From Microcaldota archaeon (GTDB lineage Archaea; Micrarchaeota; Micrarchaeia; Anstonellales; Bilamarchaeaceae): DNA of 12,195 nt. This document shows positions 6,248 to 12,195 of this stretch, in pieces. The translations under genes and the position numbers were made by a program. The DNA lies in the NCBI GenBank assembly GCA_021823425.1, contig JAKANX010000025.1, positions 1 through 12,195 on the forward strand, read 5' to 3'. The notes under the pieces were generated by a model that had not been told where the DNA came from, did no database searches, and saw only the letters and a program-made list of their open reading frames with translations. Numbering within the stretch: the stretch's first letter is position 1; each line of letters opens with the position of its first letter.

Positions 6248-6517
6248 TCATCCGAAGAACGGCAGTTTCCATCCGCCTTTCTTTTTCCCATTCTTGGATT
6301 CCTTAGCTTCCCCTCCGAAATCGTAGCCTGCGCCTTCCACCGCCTCCTTCATCTTGGCTATGTCCACCTTGCTTTCGTCATATTTCACTTTCGTGGTTTC
6401 AGTGACGTAATCGGCCCTCGCCTCCGTGATTCCGTCCACCTTGAGGAGGGCCCTGATTATGGCTTTCTCGCACGAGGTGCAGGTCATCCCGGAAGTCTTG
6501 ATGGTAACCTCTTTCAT
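6248..6517 (-). CDS. copZ: Heavy-metal-associated (HMA) domain protein, CopZ-like copper chaperone
   Basis: An 89-residue cytosolic protein, residues 1-67 being a single ferredoxin-like HMA domain. The metal site is GMTCTSC (10-16), the MxCxxC loop of CopZ and of P-type ATPase N-domains, which binds Cu(I) through the two cysteines. Aromatic GYDF stands at the usual loop position near the end of the domain. A basic linker (KESKNGKKKGGW) follows, ending in KLPFFG, an unusual tail that could contact membrane or partner. The AGGTGA ribosome-binding site includes the stop codon of the upstream cupredoxin gene, and the transporter gene starts 12 bp downstream. It most likely delivers copper to the adjacent transporter; this partner is inferred from the operon and from bacterial proteins in which the domains are fused. 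Confidence 0.9.
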   Translation of the reverse strand: MKEVTIKTSGMTCTSCEKAIIRALLKVDGITEARADYVTETTKVKYDESKVDIAKMKEAVEGAGYDFGGEAKESKNGKKKGGWKLPFFG

Positions 6518-6521
6518 GAAA

Positions 6522-7181
6522 TCACCTGCCGCAACTTCCGGAGCCTCCGCCCATCATGCCGCATCCGCACCCTCCGCTCTTTTTCACCGCAGGAGCGGAA
6601 GCCGAGGCGCTCGCTATCTCGCTCTGGTTGTTCGGGTCGTTCACGACCACGAACGTGCCACGGTACATGTTCATGGGGCAGTGCCACGTTATGACGCCCG
6701 TGGCGTTCGGGGTGAATTCCACTATATTCTCTCCAAGATGTGCCTTCACGTCAATTCCATAACCGTCCATTATTATCTCGTTATCGCAGCTTCGGACATA
6801 CGTCGCGTTTATTATCCACCTGGTTTTCACGTTGTTCTTCAGCACGAAGCTGTTCGGCGACCATCCGCTGCTATCCAGGGTCATGTATATTGTCTGTATG
6901 CCGCTGTCGTCCGTACTGTTTCCAGCACCGCCTGTCAATGCAGCCCCGCTGCCCGCAGACGCCGTTGCAGGCGCACCAAGCGCAGTATTATGGCCTCCGC
7001 ACGAGCCCGCCCCTGCGGTTCCTCCATGGCCGAGAATTCCGAATCCCGAATTCGCAGCCACGAATCCCACTAATAGAGCAGCCACGAATATTACTATCAT
7101 TCCTATAGGGAGCCCGCCCTGCTGTGAATTGTTTCCGGCTGCGCCCTGCGCGCCGGTGTTAGCATCGTTCGCTGTTTCCAC
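6522..7181 (-). CDS. Membrane-anchored cupredoxin with Cys/Met-rich C-terminal tail
   Basis: A 219-residue protein with a short acidic/Gly-Asn cytosolic tail (1-23), one TM helix (24-44), a small-residue linker (45-95, with GHGG and SCGGHN) and an external cupredoxin domain (96-182). Likely copper ligands are Cys132 in RSCDNE and Cys168, Met170 and Met172 in WHCPMNMYRG. After a disordered stretch the chain ends KKSGGCGCGMMGGGSGSCGR, rich in thiols and methionines. The TM-linker-cupredoxin layout parallels the C-terminus of the transporter encoded two genes downstream (ANSGFGILGHG here, ANTGLTLLGHG there). The GTG start at 7181 is chosen because AGGTG (7187-7191) lies five bases upstream; an in-frame ATG at 7244 would run through the TATA box. 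First gene of the copper operon. Probably an outer-face copper binder or scavenger; enzyme activity is not expected. Confidence 0.85.
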   Translation of the reverse strand: METANDANTGAQGAAGNNSQQGGLPIGMIVIFVAALLVGFVAANSGFGILGHGGTAGAGSCGGHNTALGAPATASAGSGAALTGGAGNSTDDSGIQTIYMTLDSSGWSPNSFVLKNNVKTRWIINATYVRSCDNEIIMDGYGIDVKAHLGENIVEFTPNATGVITWHCPMNMYRGTFVVVNDPNNQSEIASASASAPAVKKSGGCGCGMMGGGSGSCGR

Positions 7182-7210
7182 ATCATCACCTGCAAAATCA
7201 ACTGCTGAAA

Positions 7211-7222
7211 CAATATATATTG
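7211..7222 (-). promoter_or_regulatory. Palindromic TATA box of the copper operon
   Basis: CAATATATATTG is a perfect 12-bp palindrome and the best TATA candidate before the operon, about 30-35 bp from the GTG at 7181. The short resulting leader would just include, or barely miss, the AGGTG site. On the opposite strand it lies far from the next gene, so it is assigned to the minus strand. Confidence 0.6.
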
Positions 7223-7235
7223 GTTTGCGCAACCA
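7221..7235. promoter_or_regulatory. Candidate operator next to the copper-operon TATA box
   Basis: TGGTTTGCGCAACCA contains TGGTT and AACCA as a perfect inverted pair around TGCGC. It abuts the TATA box on its upstream (BRE) side for the minus-strand operon, a position where a bound protein would block or recruit TBP/TFB. Confidence 0.4.
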
Positions 7236-7236
7236 C

Positions 7237-7255
7237 GGTTTCAAAAAGTGAAACC
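7237..7255. promoter_or_regulatory. Candidate operator, perfect 7-bp inverted repeat
   Basis: GGTTTCAAAAAGTGAAACC: arms GGTTTCA and TGAAACC are perfect complements with a 5-base spacer. It is central in the intergenic region between the copper operon and the winged-helix gene. The GAAACC half-site recurs at 7271-7276 and 7277-7282, suggesting multiple sites for one dimeric regulator. Confidence 0.5.
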
Positions 7256-7298
7256 AATGCGTTTTTTCCGGAAACCGAAACCCCGCGTTGGGAAATGC

Positions 7299-7306
7299 TT
7301 ATATAC
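7299..7306 (+). promoter_or_regulatory. TATA box of the winged-helix regulator gene
   Basis: TTATATAC is centred about 24 bp before the ATG at 7327. This spacing predicts a leaderless transcript; no ribosome-binding site is present. Two tandem GAAACC half-sites end 16 bp upstream. Confidence 0.6.
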
Positions 7307-7326
7307 ATGCAACGGGACAAATCCGT

Positions 7327-7830
7327 ATGGAATTTCCGAAAAACACAAGGCTGATCCTATCAATTGGGGGCGTGCTGCTCCTCGTGGCGCTCATTTACGG
7401 GATACCTCTCGCGCTCACCGCGGTGGAGCCGCAGGTTTGCACGGTGAACGGGCAGTGCGAGCACGAGATATTCGCGAACAACCTGATAAAGTCCGTTCCG
7501 CTCGTGCTGCTTGCGGGAATGGGAATCGGCGCAGCTGCGTTCTACTTCCTCTCCGAAAGGAAGCCCCAGCAAGCGGCGCAGAAACCCCTGAATTTCAAGG
7601 CGCTTTACAGGCTCCTGGACCCGGACGAGCGCAAGGTATTTGAAAAGATGATAGACAACAAGGGCAAGGCGCTCCAGTCCGAAATATCTTATATAGAAGG
7701 CATCGGGAAAGTGAAAGCGCACCGCATAATAGACAAGATGGTGGAAAAGGGAATTATGGAGAAGGAGTCCTTCGGGAAGACCAATGCAGTAAAGCTGCCC
7801 AAGGACCTTCAGGATTTATTCTTTCAATAG
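7327..7830 (+). CDS. Membrane-anchored winged helix-turn-helix regulator
   Basis: A 167-residue protein. TM helices lie at about 8-30 and 53-76, leaving both termini in the cytosol and a short external loop (34-52) with Cys38, Cys44 and His46 (VCTVNGQCEHE), a possible metal or redox site. Residues 90-160 form a MarR/DUF7343-like winged helix: LDPDERKVFEKMIDN is helix 1, SEISYIEGIGKVKAHRIIDK the HTH with recognition helix, and VEKGIMEKESFGKTNAVKL the last helix and wing. Such TM-tethered wHTH proteins are common in archaea and mostly uncharacterised. It diverges from the copper operon across 145 bp of repeat-rich DNA, so control of that operon is a plausible inference. ATG 7327 is preferred over an upstream in-frame TTG (7288) because TATA lies 24 bp before it. 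Its end overlaps the convergent 54-codon ORF by 15 bp. Confidence 0.85.
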   Translation: MEFPKNTRLILSIGGVLLLVALIYGIPLALTAVEPQVCTVNGQCEHEIFANNLIKSVPLVLLAGMGIGAAAFYFLSERKPQQAAQKPLNFKALYRLLDPDERKVFEKMIDNKGKALQSEISYIEGIGKVKAHRIIDKMVEKGIMEKESFGKTNAVKLPKDLQDLFFQ

Positions 7831-7980
7831 GCGCGTTGTTTCCAGTTCCTTTGCCAGGACCGCATTTTTGCGCTCACCCCCTTTCTTGAACCGCCTGAGC
7901 GCCTCCCCGCATATTCCCGGCTCGCGCATGATTTCATTGTCCGAAAGCGTTTTCGCCATGCTCCCATTGCCTCCGGCCAT
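7816..7980 (-). CDS. Small charged protein (54 aa), unknown function
   Basis: A 54-residue ORF whose ATG at 7980 directly follows the TGA of the U32-family gene (TGAATG), so it is probably translated by coupling. The product is soluble, without signal or membrane segment: a short Gly-rich start (MAGGNGS), LSDNEIMREPGICGEALRRF in the middle, and a basic, probably helical C-terminal half (KKGGERKNAVLAKELETTRL). An internal ATG seven codons in (7959) could be the real start. It fills what would otherwise be a 150-bp gap and overlaps the convergent winged-helix gene by 15 bp. I do not recognise a family. Support is the tight junction with the upstream stop and the protein-like composition; it could still be a chance ORF in GC-rich DNA. 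Confidence 0.5.
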   Translation of the reverse strand: MAGGNGSMAKTLSDNEIMREPGICGEALRRFKKGGERKNAVLAKELETTRLLKE

Positions 7981-9762
7981 TCATACTCCGGCTTTCAGCC
8001 TCTTTAGCACCACCGTGCGGCCGTGCATCTCCTCAACCCTGAACCTGTTTCCCCTCGGGTCCACCAAATGATATTCCCTTGCGCCCTTGAGTTCGTGCTC
8101 CCTGAACAGGTCGTTCTCCGAAACCATCACTTCCAGCTCCGGCCCCGTATAAGGGGAAAAGCCGAGCGCGGACGCGGCCCCTCCGGGAACCTCTATGGAC
8201 GCTATCACGCCGACCACGTTCCCGAACCCCGCCCAGTCCAGCGCGGAAAGCGAGTTTGAAACGTTCGCGTACTGGCTCACTATTATCGGAAATCCCGGAA
8301 TCGCAGAGGCCAGGGAAGGCTCGGAAACCACGAACGCGGACGCGCCCCTGTCCCTGTATCCATCCATCCTGGACTTCACCGGCAATATCTCGGAGTCGAA
8401 AACCACCCTCGGCGTTTCAACCGAAAAGCGCACTCCCGCTTCCCGCGCGGCTTCCACCGCCTCGTCGCTGAACGGGACTATGCACAGCGCGCCCTTCGGG
8501 CACGCCTTTATTCCGGCAATCCCGTCCGGGAAATACAGCTCCTGTTTTGCATACGCTGGGTTCTTCGGTTTCTTGAAATCCTTCCCGTTCCTTATTTTCC
8601 CGGTTTTGTATTGCTCAAGCACCTCGTCCTCCATCTTCGCGCGCTCCACCCTGAACAGCACGTCGCCCGGCGCGAGCGTCTTTATCCTTAGCACGCACGC
8701 GCCTGTCGCGTCCTTCACTTCCTTTTCGTTATTTTTATCGTAAATCCTGAACAACTCAACGACTTTTCCGGAGCGCGCGGTCCTTATGCCCTGGCCCCGC
8801 GTAAGCTTTCCGAAAAGGCGGACGTGCGCGCCCCTTCCCGTGACCTTTTCCACCTGCCCGATTTTCACTCCCGAAAAGCCCTGCGCCGCAGGGTTGAGCA
8901 TGTTCGCCTTCCTCGCGCCCCCGAAAAGGTACCCTTCGGTGTAGCCCCTCGCGGTCTGCCCTGCGAGGTCGGAAAACCCGCCCTTGTCTATCGCCTTCCG
9001 GTACGCGCCCACGACCAGCCGCACGTAGGACGCGTCCTTGAGCCTTCCCTCTATCTTTATGCAGTCCACTCCAGCCGCCGCTATCTGCGGAATCTTCTGC
9101 AATGTGTTTAGGTCCTTGGTGCTCGTCAGATATCCCTTGCGCACCTCCTTGCCGTCCGCGTACAGCTTCCAGGGGAACCTGCAAATCTGCGCGCACATCC
9201 CCCGGTTGCCGCTCCTTCCGGTCTGCACGAAGCTGAAGAAGCATTTTCCCGAATACGAGTAGCAGAGCGCCCCGTGCGCGAACACCTCCACCTCCATCCC
9301 CGCCTCCTCCCTTATCCGTTGCACCTGCCCGATTGAAAGCTCCCTTGCGAGCACTATCCTCCTGAATCCGAGGGACTTGAGGAGCCCGGCGTGCACTGCG
9401 TTGTGCACGGACATCTGGGTGGACGCGTGCAGTTCCAGGCCGGGCGCGACTTCCCGCGCGATGCGTGCGACGCCCAAATCCTGCACGATGAGCGCGTCAG
9501 CGCCCATTTCGTAGACCTTGCGTATGTACTGCGCGACCTGAGGAATCTCGGCCTCGAACATTATCGTATTCAAAACAATATAGCTGCGCACCCCGCTCTT
9601 CCTGCAATATGCGATCGCCTTGCCCAGCTCGTCAAGGGTGAAGTTGCGCGCCCTCATCCTCGCATTATAGAGCGCGCCCATGTAAACCGAGTCCGCGCCC
9701 GCTTCCACGGCCGCCCGCAGCGACGCGGGGCTTCCGGCCGGCGCCAGCAATTCCAATGCCAT
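7981..9762 (-). CDS. Peptidase U32 family protein (RlhA/TrhP-like RNA hydroxylation)
   Basis: A 593-residue protein. Despite the family name, characterised bacterial members (RlhA, TrhP) act in prephenate-dependent hydroxylation of 23S rRNA or tRNA. The N-terminal TIM-barrel-like domain opens with ELLAPAGSPASLRAAVEAGA (4-23) and YMGALYNARMRARNF (27-41). The family signature is EVFAHGALCYSYSGKC (159-174), followed by GRSGNRGMCAQICRFPW (182-198). Cys167, Cys174, Cys190 and Cys194 are candidate iron-sulphur ligands. Beyond residue 300 the C-terminal part, with a beta-barrel-like stretch (GVKIGQVEKVTGRGAHVRLF), makes it long, as in RlhA rather than the shorter TrhP. ATG 9762 starts the conserved sequence; ATG 9768 adds two residues. 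The frame stays open far upstream over the MFS gene, an effect of base composition. It starts about 40 bp after the MFS stop and is probably co-transcribed. Confidence 0.92.
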   Translation of the reverse strand: MALELLAPAGSPASLRAAVEAGADSVYMGALYNARMRARNFTLDELGKAIAYCRKSGVRSYIVLNTIMFEAEIPQVAQYIRKVYEMGADALIVQDLGVARIAREVAPGLELHASTQMSVHNAVHAGLLKSLGFRRIVLARELSIGQVQRIREEAGMEVEVFAHGALCYSYSGKCFFSFVQTGRSGNRGMCAQICRFPWKLYADGKEVRKGYLTSTKDLNTLQKIPQIAAAGVDCIKIEGRLKDASYVRLVVGAYRKAIDKGGFSDLAGQTARGYTEGYLFGGARKANMLNPAAQGFSGVKIGQVEKVTGRGAHVRLFGKLTRGQGIRTARSGKVVELFRIYDKNNEKEVKDATGACVLRIKTLAPGDVLFRVERAKMEDEVLEQYKTGKIRNGKDFKKPKNPAYAKQELYFPDGIAGIKACPKGALCIVPFSDEAVEAAREAGVRFSVETPRVVFDSEILPVKSRMDGYRDRGASAFVVSEPSLASAIPGFPIIVSQYANVSNSLSALDWAGFGNVVGVIASIEVPGGAASALGFSPYTGPELEVMVSENDLFREHELKGAREYHLVDPRGNRFRVEEMHGRTVVLKRLKAGV

Positions 9763-9803
9763 AATCATGCTTTGCGCGGGCGCCTTAATTTGGCTTGCTA
9801 TTC

Positions 9804-10976
9804 CTATTTGGTGAGCGCCATCGCGAGGCCGGAAACTAGCGCGAGCGCCGCAGCGGCGCCGAACGCCGGGATTACCCCATACGTTGCCCAAGCGAATCCG
9901 AAGAGCGCGCTCGCGGGAAGGTAGACTGCGCCCACTGCGGTGTTGTAGGCCCCCAGCGCGATTCCCCTGTTCTTCTCCCCGCTCAGGTCGGATACGTACG
10001 CCTTGTTCACCGATTCGTCCGTAGCGACGAACACCCCGTAAACCGCGAAAAGCAGCGCGAGCTGCCAGAGCGAGCCCGCGAGCGCGAAGCCGAGCGTCAC
10101 GAGCGCGTAGAGCACGAACGCGGCCGCAATCACCTTCCTCCTCCCGAACGCGTCGGAGAGCTGGCCCATGGGCGTGGAGGCGAGCGCATAGACTATATTG
10201 TAAATTATGTAAACGAGGATTATTTCCCCCGCGCTCGCGCCTATGTCGTTCGCGCGGACTATGAACAGGGCGAAGCTGAAGTAAGATAATGAGAATATGC
10301 AGGAAATTAGCAGGAATCTCTTGTAGTCCGGGCCGAGCAGCCTGAGCGATTCCCAGAAATTCGGCTTCTTCCCAATTTTCTCCCCCTTGTTCTTGGGCTC
10401 GCGCACGAAAAGCACTATCACGAGGACCGCGAGGAACGCGGGCGCGAGCGCCGCGTAGAATATCACCCTGTACGCTCCAATCCCGCTTCCCATCGCCGCG
10501 AAAACCCCGTAGGCAATCGCAGGCCCGGCTATCGCGCCGAGCGTGTCCATCGCCCTGTGCAGGCCGAACGCCTTTCCGCGCACGCTTTGGTCGCTTGACC
10601 CCGCGATTATCGCGTCGCGGGGCGAGGTGCGCACGCTCTTGCCTATCCGGTCCAGCCCCCTGAACACGAGCACCACCGGCCACGACGCCGCGAGCGCAAT
10701 CCCGATTTTGGAGAACGAGGAGAGCCCGTACCCGTAAAACACGAATTTTTTCCTGTCTCCGGAAGCGTCGGCCCAGTATCCTATCAGTATGTCCAGCAGG
10801 CTGGACAGGCTGTCCGCCACGCCCTCAATCAGGCCGACTATCTCCTTGCCCGCCCCCAAAAACGTGGTCAGGAAAACGGGGAGTATGGGAAAAATCATCT
10901 CGCTGGAAACGTCGGTGAGGAAGCTGACCGCTCCGAGCATGTACACGTTGTTCCTAATCCCGTCCCCCAGCCCCAT
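9804..10976 (-). CDS. Major facilitator superfamily transporter
   Basis: A 390-residue protein with the 12-helix MFS fold. VSFLTDVSSEMIFPILPVFL (17-36) is helix 1, followed by LIEGVADSLSSLLDIL (49-64). Motif A is GYWADASGDRKK (66-77), with the pseudo-repeat GQLSDAFGRRK (271-281) in the second half. FRGLDRIGKSVRTSPRDAI (105-123) and GLHRAMDTLGAIAGPAIA (138-155) identify a subfamily of putative drug or metabolite exporters found in bacteria and archaea. A charged central loop (192-210) separates the halves. Substrate unknown; an effluxer is more likely than an importer, by family. ATG 10976 lies four bases after the stop of the M50 gene, so the two are translationally linked. A shorter start at ATG 10940 (MLGAVSF) is possible. 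Confidence 0.9.
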   Translation of the reverse strand: MGLGDGIRNNVYMLGAVSFLTDVSSEMIFPILPVFLTTFLGAGKEIVGLIEGVADSLSSLLDILIGYWADASGDRKKFVFYGYGLSSFSKIGIALAASWPVVLVFRGLDRIGKSVRTSPRDAIIAGSSDQSVRGKAFGLHRAMDTLGAIAGPAIAYGVFAAMGSGIGAYRVIFYAALAPAFLAVLVIVLFVREPKNKGEKIGKKPNFWESLRLLGPDYKRFLLISCIFSLSYFSFALFIVRANDIGASAGEIILVYIIYNIVYALASTPMGQLSDAFGRRKVIAAAFVLYALVTLGFALAGSLWQLALLFAVYGVFVATDESVNKAYVSDLSGEKNRGIALGAYNTAVGAVYLPASALFGFAWATYGVIPAFGAAAALALVSGLAMALTK

Positions 10977-10980
10977 TCCA

Positions 10981-12195
10981 TCACAGCACGAAAGTAACGA
11001 ATATGTAGCATCCCGCTATGAAGGTGAACGCGAGCAGCCACGCCCAGAAGTTCCACTTCTTCACGTCGCCGCCGTCCAGCCCGTCTATGGGCAGCATCTC
11101 CGCCATCGCGAACACGGCGCTGGCCGTGTAAATGCTCTGGAAAACGTCGTTGGGCGCAAAGGCGTTGAGCGCCGCGAAAGCGAGCGCAATCCCGTTGCTC
11201 ACGAGCGGCGCGGCGAGCCTCATCACGCCCACTTTCCATTCCGGCGTGTCCTCCGGAATCTCGTCAAGCAGGAAGCTCTGCGCGGAGAACGTGTTGCCCA
11301 AATAAGAGCTCACCAGCGTGAGAAGCGAGCCTTCGGGCCAAATCCGGTATTCCAGCTTAATCTTGAACATGGTGGCGAAAATCCTGTGCGTGGCCTCGTG
11401 CACGATGACGCTCAGCAGAACGATGGTGCCGTTTATCGCGAGCCAGAGGAAGAAATCCCTCGTGAGCCCGAAGAACTGCCAGCTCATCGCCAGCCCGAGA
11501 ATGAGCGCGACCGCGGCTATCGCGCCGAGCTCCATTATGTTCACGCCGAACACGAGCACGCTTCCCTCGCCGAACTTCTTCCCATTCTTTCCGAAGTCCG
11601 TGAACTTGTTCTCAAACGCCGCGCGCCCCACTGCTGCAATTCCCATCAGTATGGCTGATATTCCAGTAGCCGCGACCGGCACGTACTGCGGCGGAACCCC
11701 CGCCGCGGTGAGCGGCGAATACCTGACGTTCTGCCTCGGCGCGTTCTCCACCCCGCGCTTGTCAGTTATCATCACGGCCAGCGAGCCGTTCGCGTCGGTG
11801 CCGTCCTTTATGAGTATTCCGTACATATCCTGGCTCTCGTTGAAAATCCCGGCCTCTTCTAGCGGGCCCGCGACCGCGTTCTGCGACGGCCCGCCTATCA
11901 CGAGCACCACAAGGTAGTCGCCCGAGCGCGCCCTCGCGAGCGCGTCCCCGGTGTCCGGGATGATCGTCGCGTTGTTCAAAATAGGGTTCGCGGCCTTGGC
12001 GCCCTCGTAAAAAGCCTTTTCCGGGCCGTCGAGGTTGCTGCCGACGATTATCAGGGTGAGCTCGTGCATCACCGCCGAGTTTCCCCCGTCCCCGGAAAGC
12101 GACGCGTTGCCCAGCCGCGCGTACACCCTGTCCAGCGCCGGGTTGTTGAAGAGCGAATCGTTTTCGGAAACCTGCGCTAACGCGGCGGAAAAAAG
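10981..12195 (-). CDS. M50 (site-2-protease-like) membrane metalloprotease with N-terminal external domain, 5' end missing
   Basis: The frame is open to the window edge; 404 residues are visible. The first, LFSAALAQVS, resemble the end of a signal peptide, so probably only a few codons are lost. Residues about 11-170 form a soluble, presumably external domain with ELTLIIVGSNLDGPEKAF and VVLVIGGPSQNAVAGPL, an IGGPxxN pattern also seen in archaeal surface-layer-type proteins (weak analogy). Membrane segments follow at about 172-190, 212-240, 247-265, 325-348, 352-370 and 383-404. HEATH (266-270) is the zinc-binding HExxH in a membrane helix, and LPIDGLDGGD (368-377) matches the second M50 motif supplying the third ligand. 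Proteolysis of a membrane or lipid-anchored substrate is expected; the target is unknown. A GTG at 12126 could be annotated as the start but lies inside the coding sequence. It is followed four bases later by the MFS gene. Confidence 0.82.
   Translation of the reverse strand, partial: LFSAALAQVSENDSLFNNPALDRVYARLGNASLSGDGGNSAVMHELTLIIVGSNLDGPEKAFYEGAKAANPILNNATIIPDTGDALARARSGDYLVVLVIGGPSQNAVAGPLEEAGIFNESQDMYGILIKDGTDANGSLAVMITDKRGVENAPRQNVRYSPLTAAGVPPQYVPVAATGISAILMGIAAVGRAAFENKFTDFGKNGKKFGEGSVLVFGVNIMELGAIAAVALILGLAMSWQFFGLTRDFFLWLAINGTIVLLSVIVHEATHRIFATMFKIKLEYRIWPEGSLLTLVSSYLGNTFSAQSFLLDEIPEDTPEWKVGVMRLAAPLVSNGIALAFAALNAFAPNDVFQSIYTASAVFAMAEMLPIDGLDGGDVKKWNFWAWLLAFTFIAGCYIFVTFVL

Noticed and set aside
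7327..7722. Minus-strand ORF opposite the winged-helix gene.
   Set aside because: Antisense shadow; no recognisable protein sequence, and the plus-strand product has clear TM helices and a winged-helix domain.
9763..10683. The U32 reading frame stays open about 300 codons upstream, as if the protein had 900 residues.
   Set aside because: The extra part overlaps a convincing MFS transporter on the same strand, is arginine/glycine-rich in the manner of an off-frame GC-rich reading, and the U32 family sequence begins at 9762.
1..12195. Possible CRISPR array, tRNA/rRNA gene, insertion sequence, toxin-antitoxin pair or phage defence locus.
   Set aside because: No periodic repeats, tRNA-like cloverleaf, transposase or defence-family motifs were seen; intergenic gaps are all shorter than about 150 bp.

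Overview
The window reads as one archaeal contig, probably a metagenome-assembled DPANN-type archaeon (Diapherotrites/Micrarchaeota-like; this lineage call is inference). The archaeal assignment rests on a ribose-1,5-bisphosphate isomerase / AMP phosphorylase pair, TATA boxes about 22-30 bp before first genes (mostly leaderless), AGGTG ribosome-binding sites mainly before internal operon genes, T-rich termination, a membrane-anchored winged-helix protein of archaeal type, and GC-rich densely packed coding. Genes are cut at both ends, so 1 and 12195 are probably contig ends. No rRNA, tRNA, CRISPR array, insertion sequence or phage gene cluster is visible.

Layout. (1) 1-1837, minus: ribose-1,5-bisphosphate isomerase followed by AMP phosphorylase, two steps of the archaeal NMP salvage route that feeds type III RuBisCO; the phosphorylase loses its family sequence at about base 93. 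(2) 1936-2418, plus: a four-cysteine lipoprotein, convergent with a small DedA/VTT-like membrane protein (2422-2937, minus). (3) 3060-4345, plus: a Nudix-fold protein with a destroyed Nudix box, translationally coupled (ATGA) to a tRNA-dihydrouridine synthase. (4) 4296-4966, minus: an RBBP9/YdeN-type serine hydrolase with a one-base frameshift. (5) 5039-7181, minus: a copper-handling operon made of a membrane-anchored cupredoxin with a Cys/Met-rich tail, a CopZ-like HMA protein, and a TauE/SafE-type membrane protein fused to a second cupredoxin. A two-TM winged-helix protein (7327-7830, plus) diverges from it across an intergenic region full of inverted repeats. (6) 7816-12195, minus: a tightly packed run of site-2-protease-like M50 metalloprotease (5' truncated), MFS transporter, U32-family protein (RlhA/TrhP relatives) and a 54-codon ORF whose ATG abuts the U32 stop.

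How it fits together. The isomerase and phosphorylase form one catabolic unit. The copper block looks like a self-contained module: cytosolic carrier, membrane transporter, two surface cupredoxins and a plausible membrane-tethered regulator. It is the most interesting part of the window, because elements often fused in one bacterial polypeptide are separate here, and the stand-alone cupredoxin looks like a duplicate of the transporter's C-terminus. Dus and the U32 protein both belong to RNA-modification families but lie in different transcription units.
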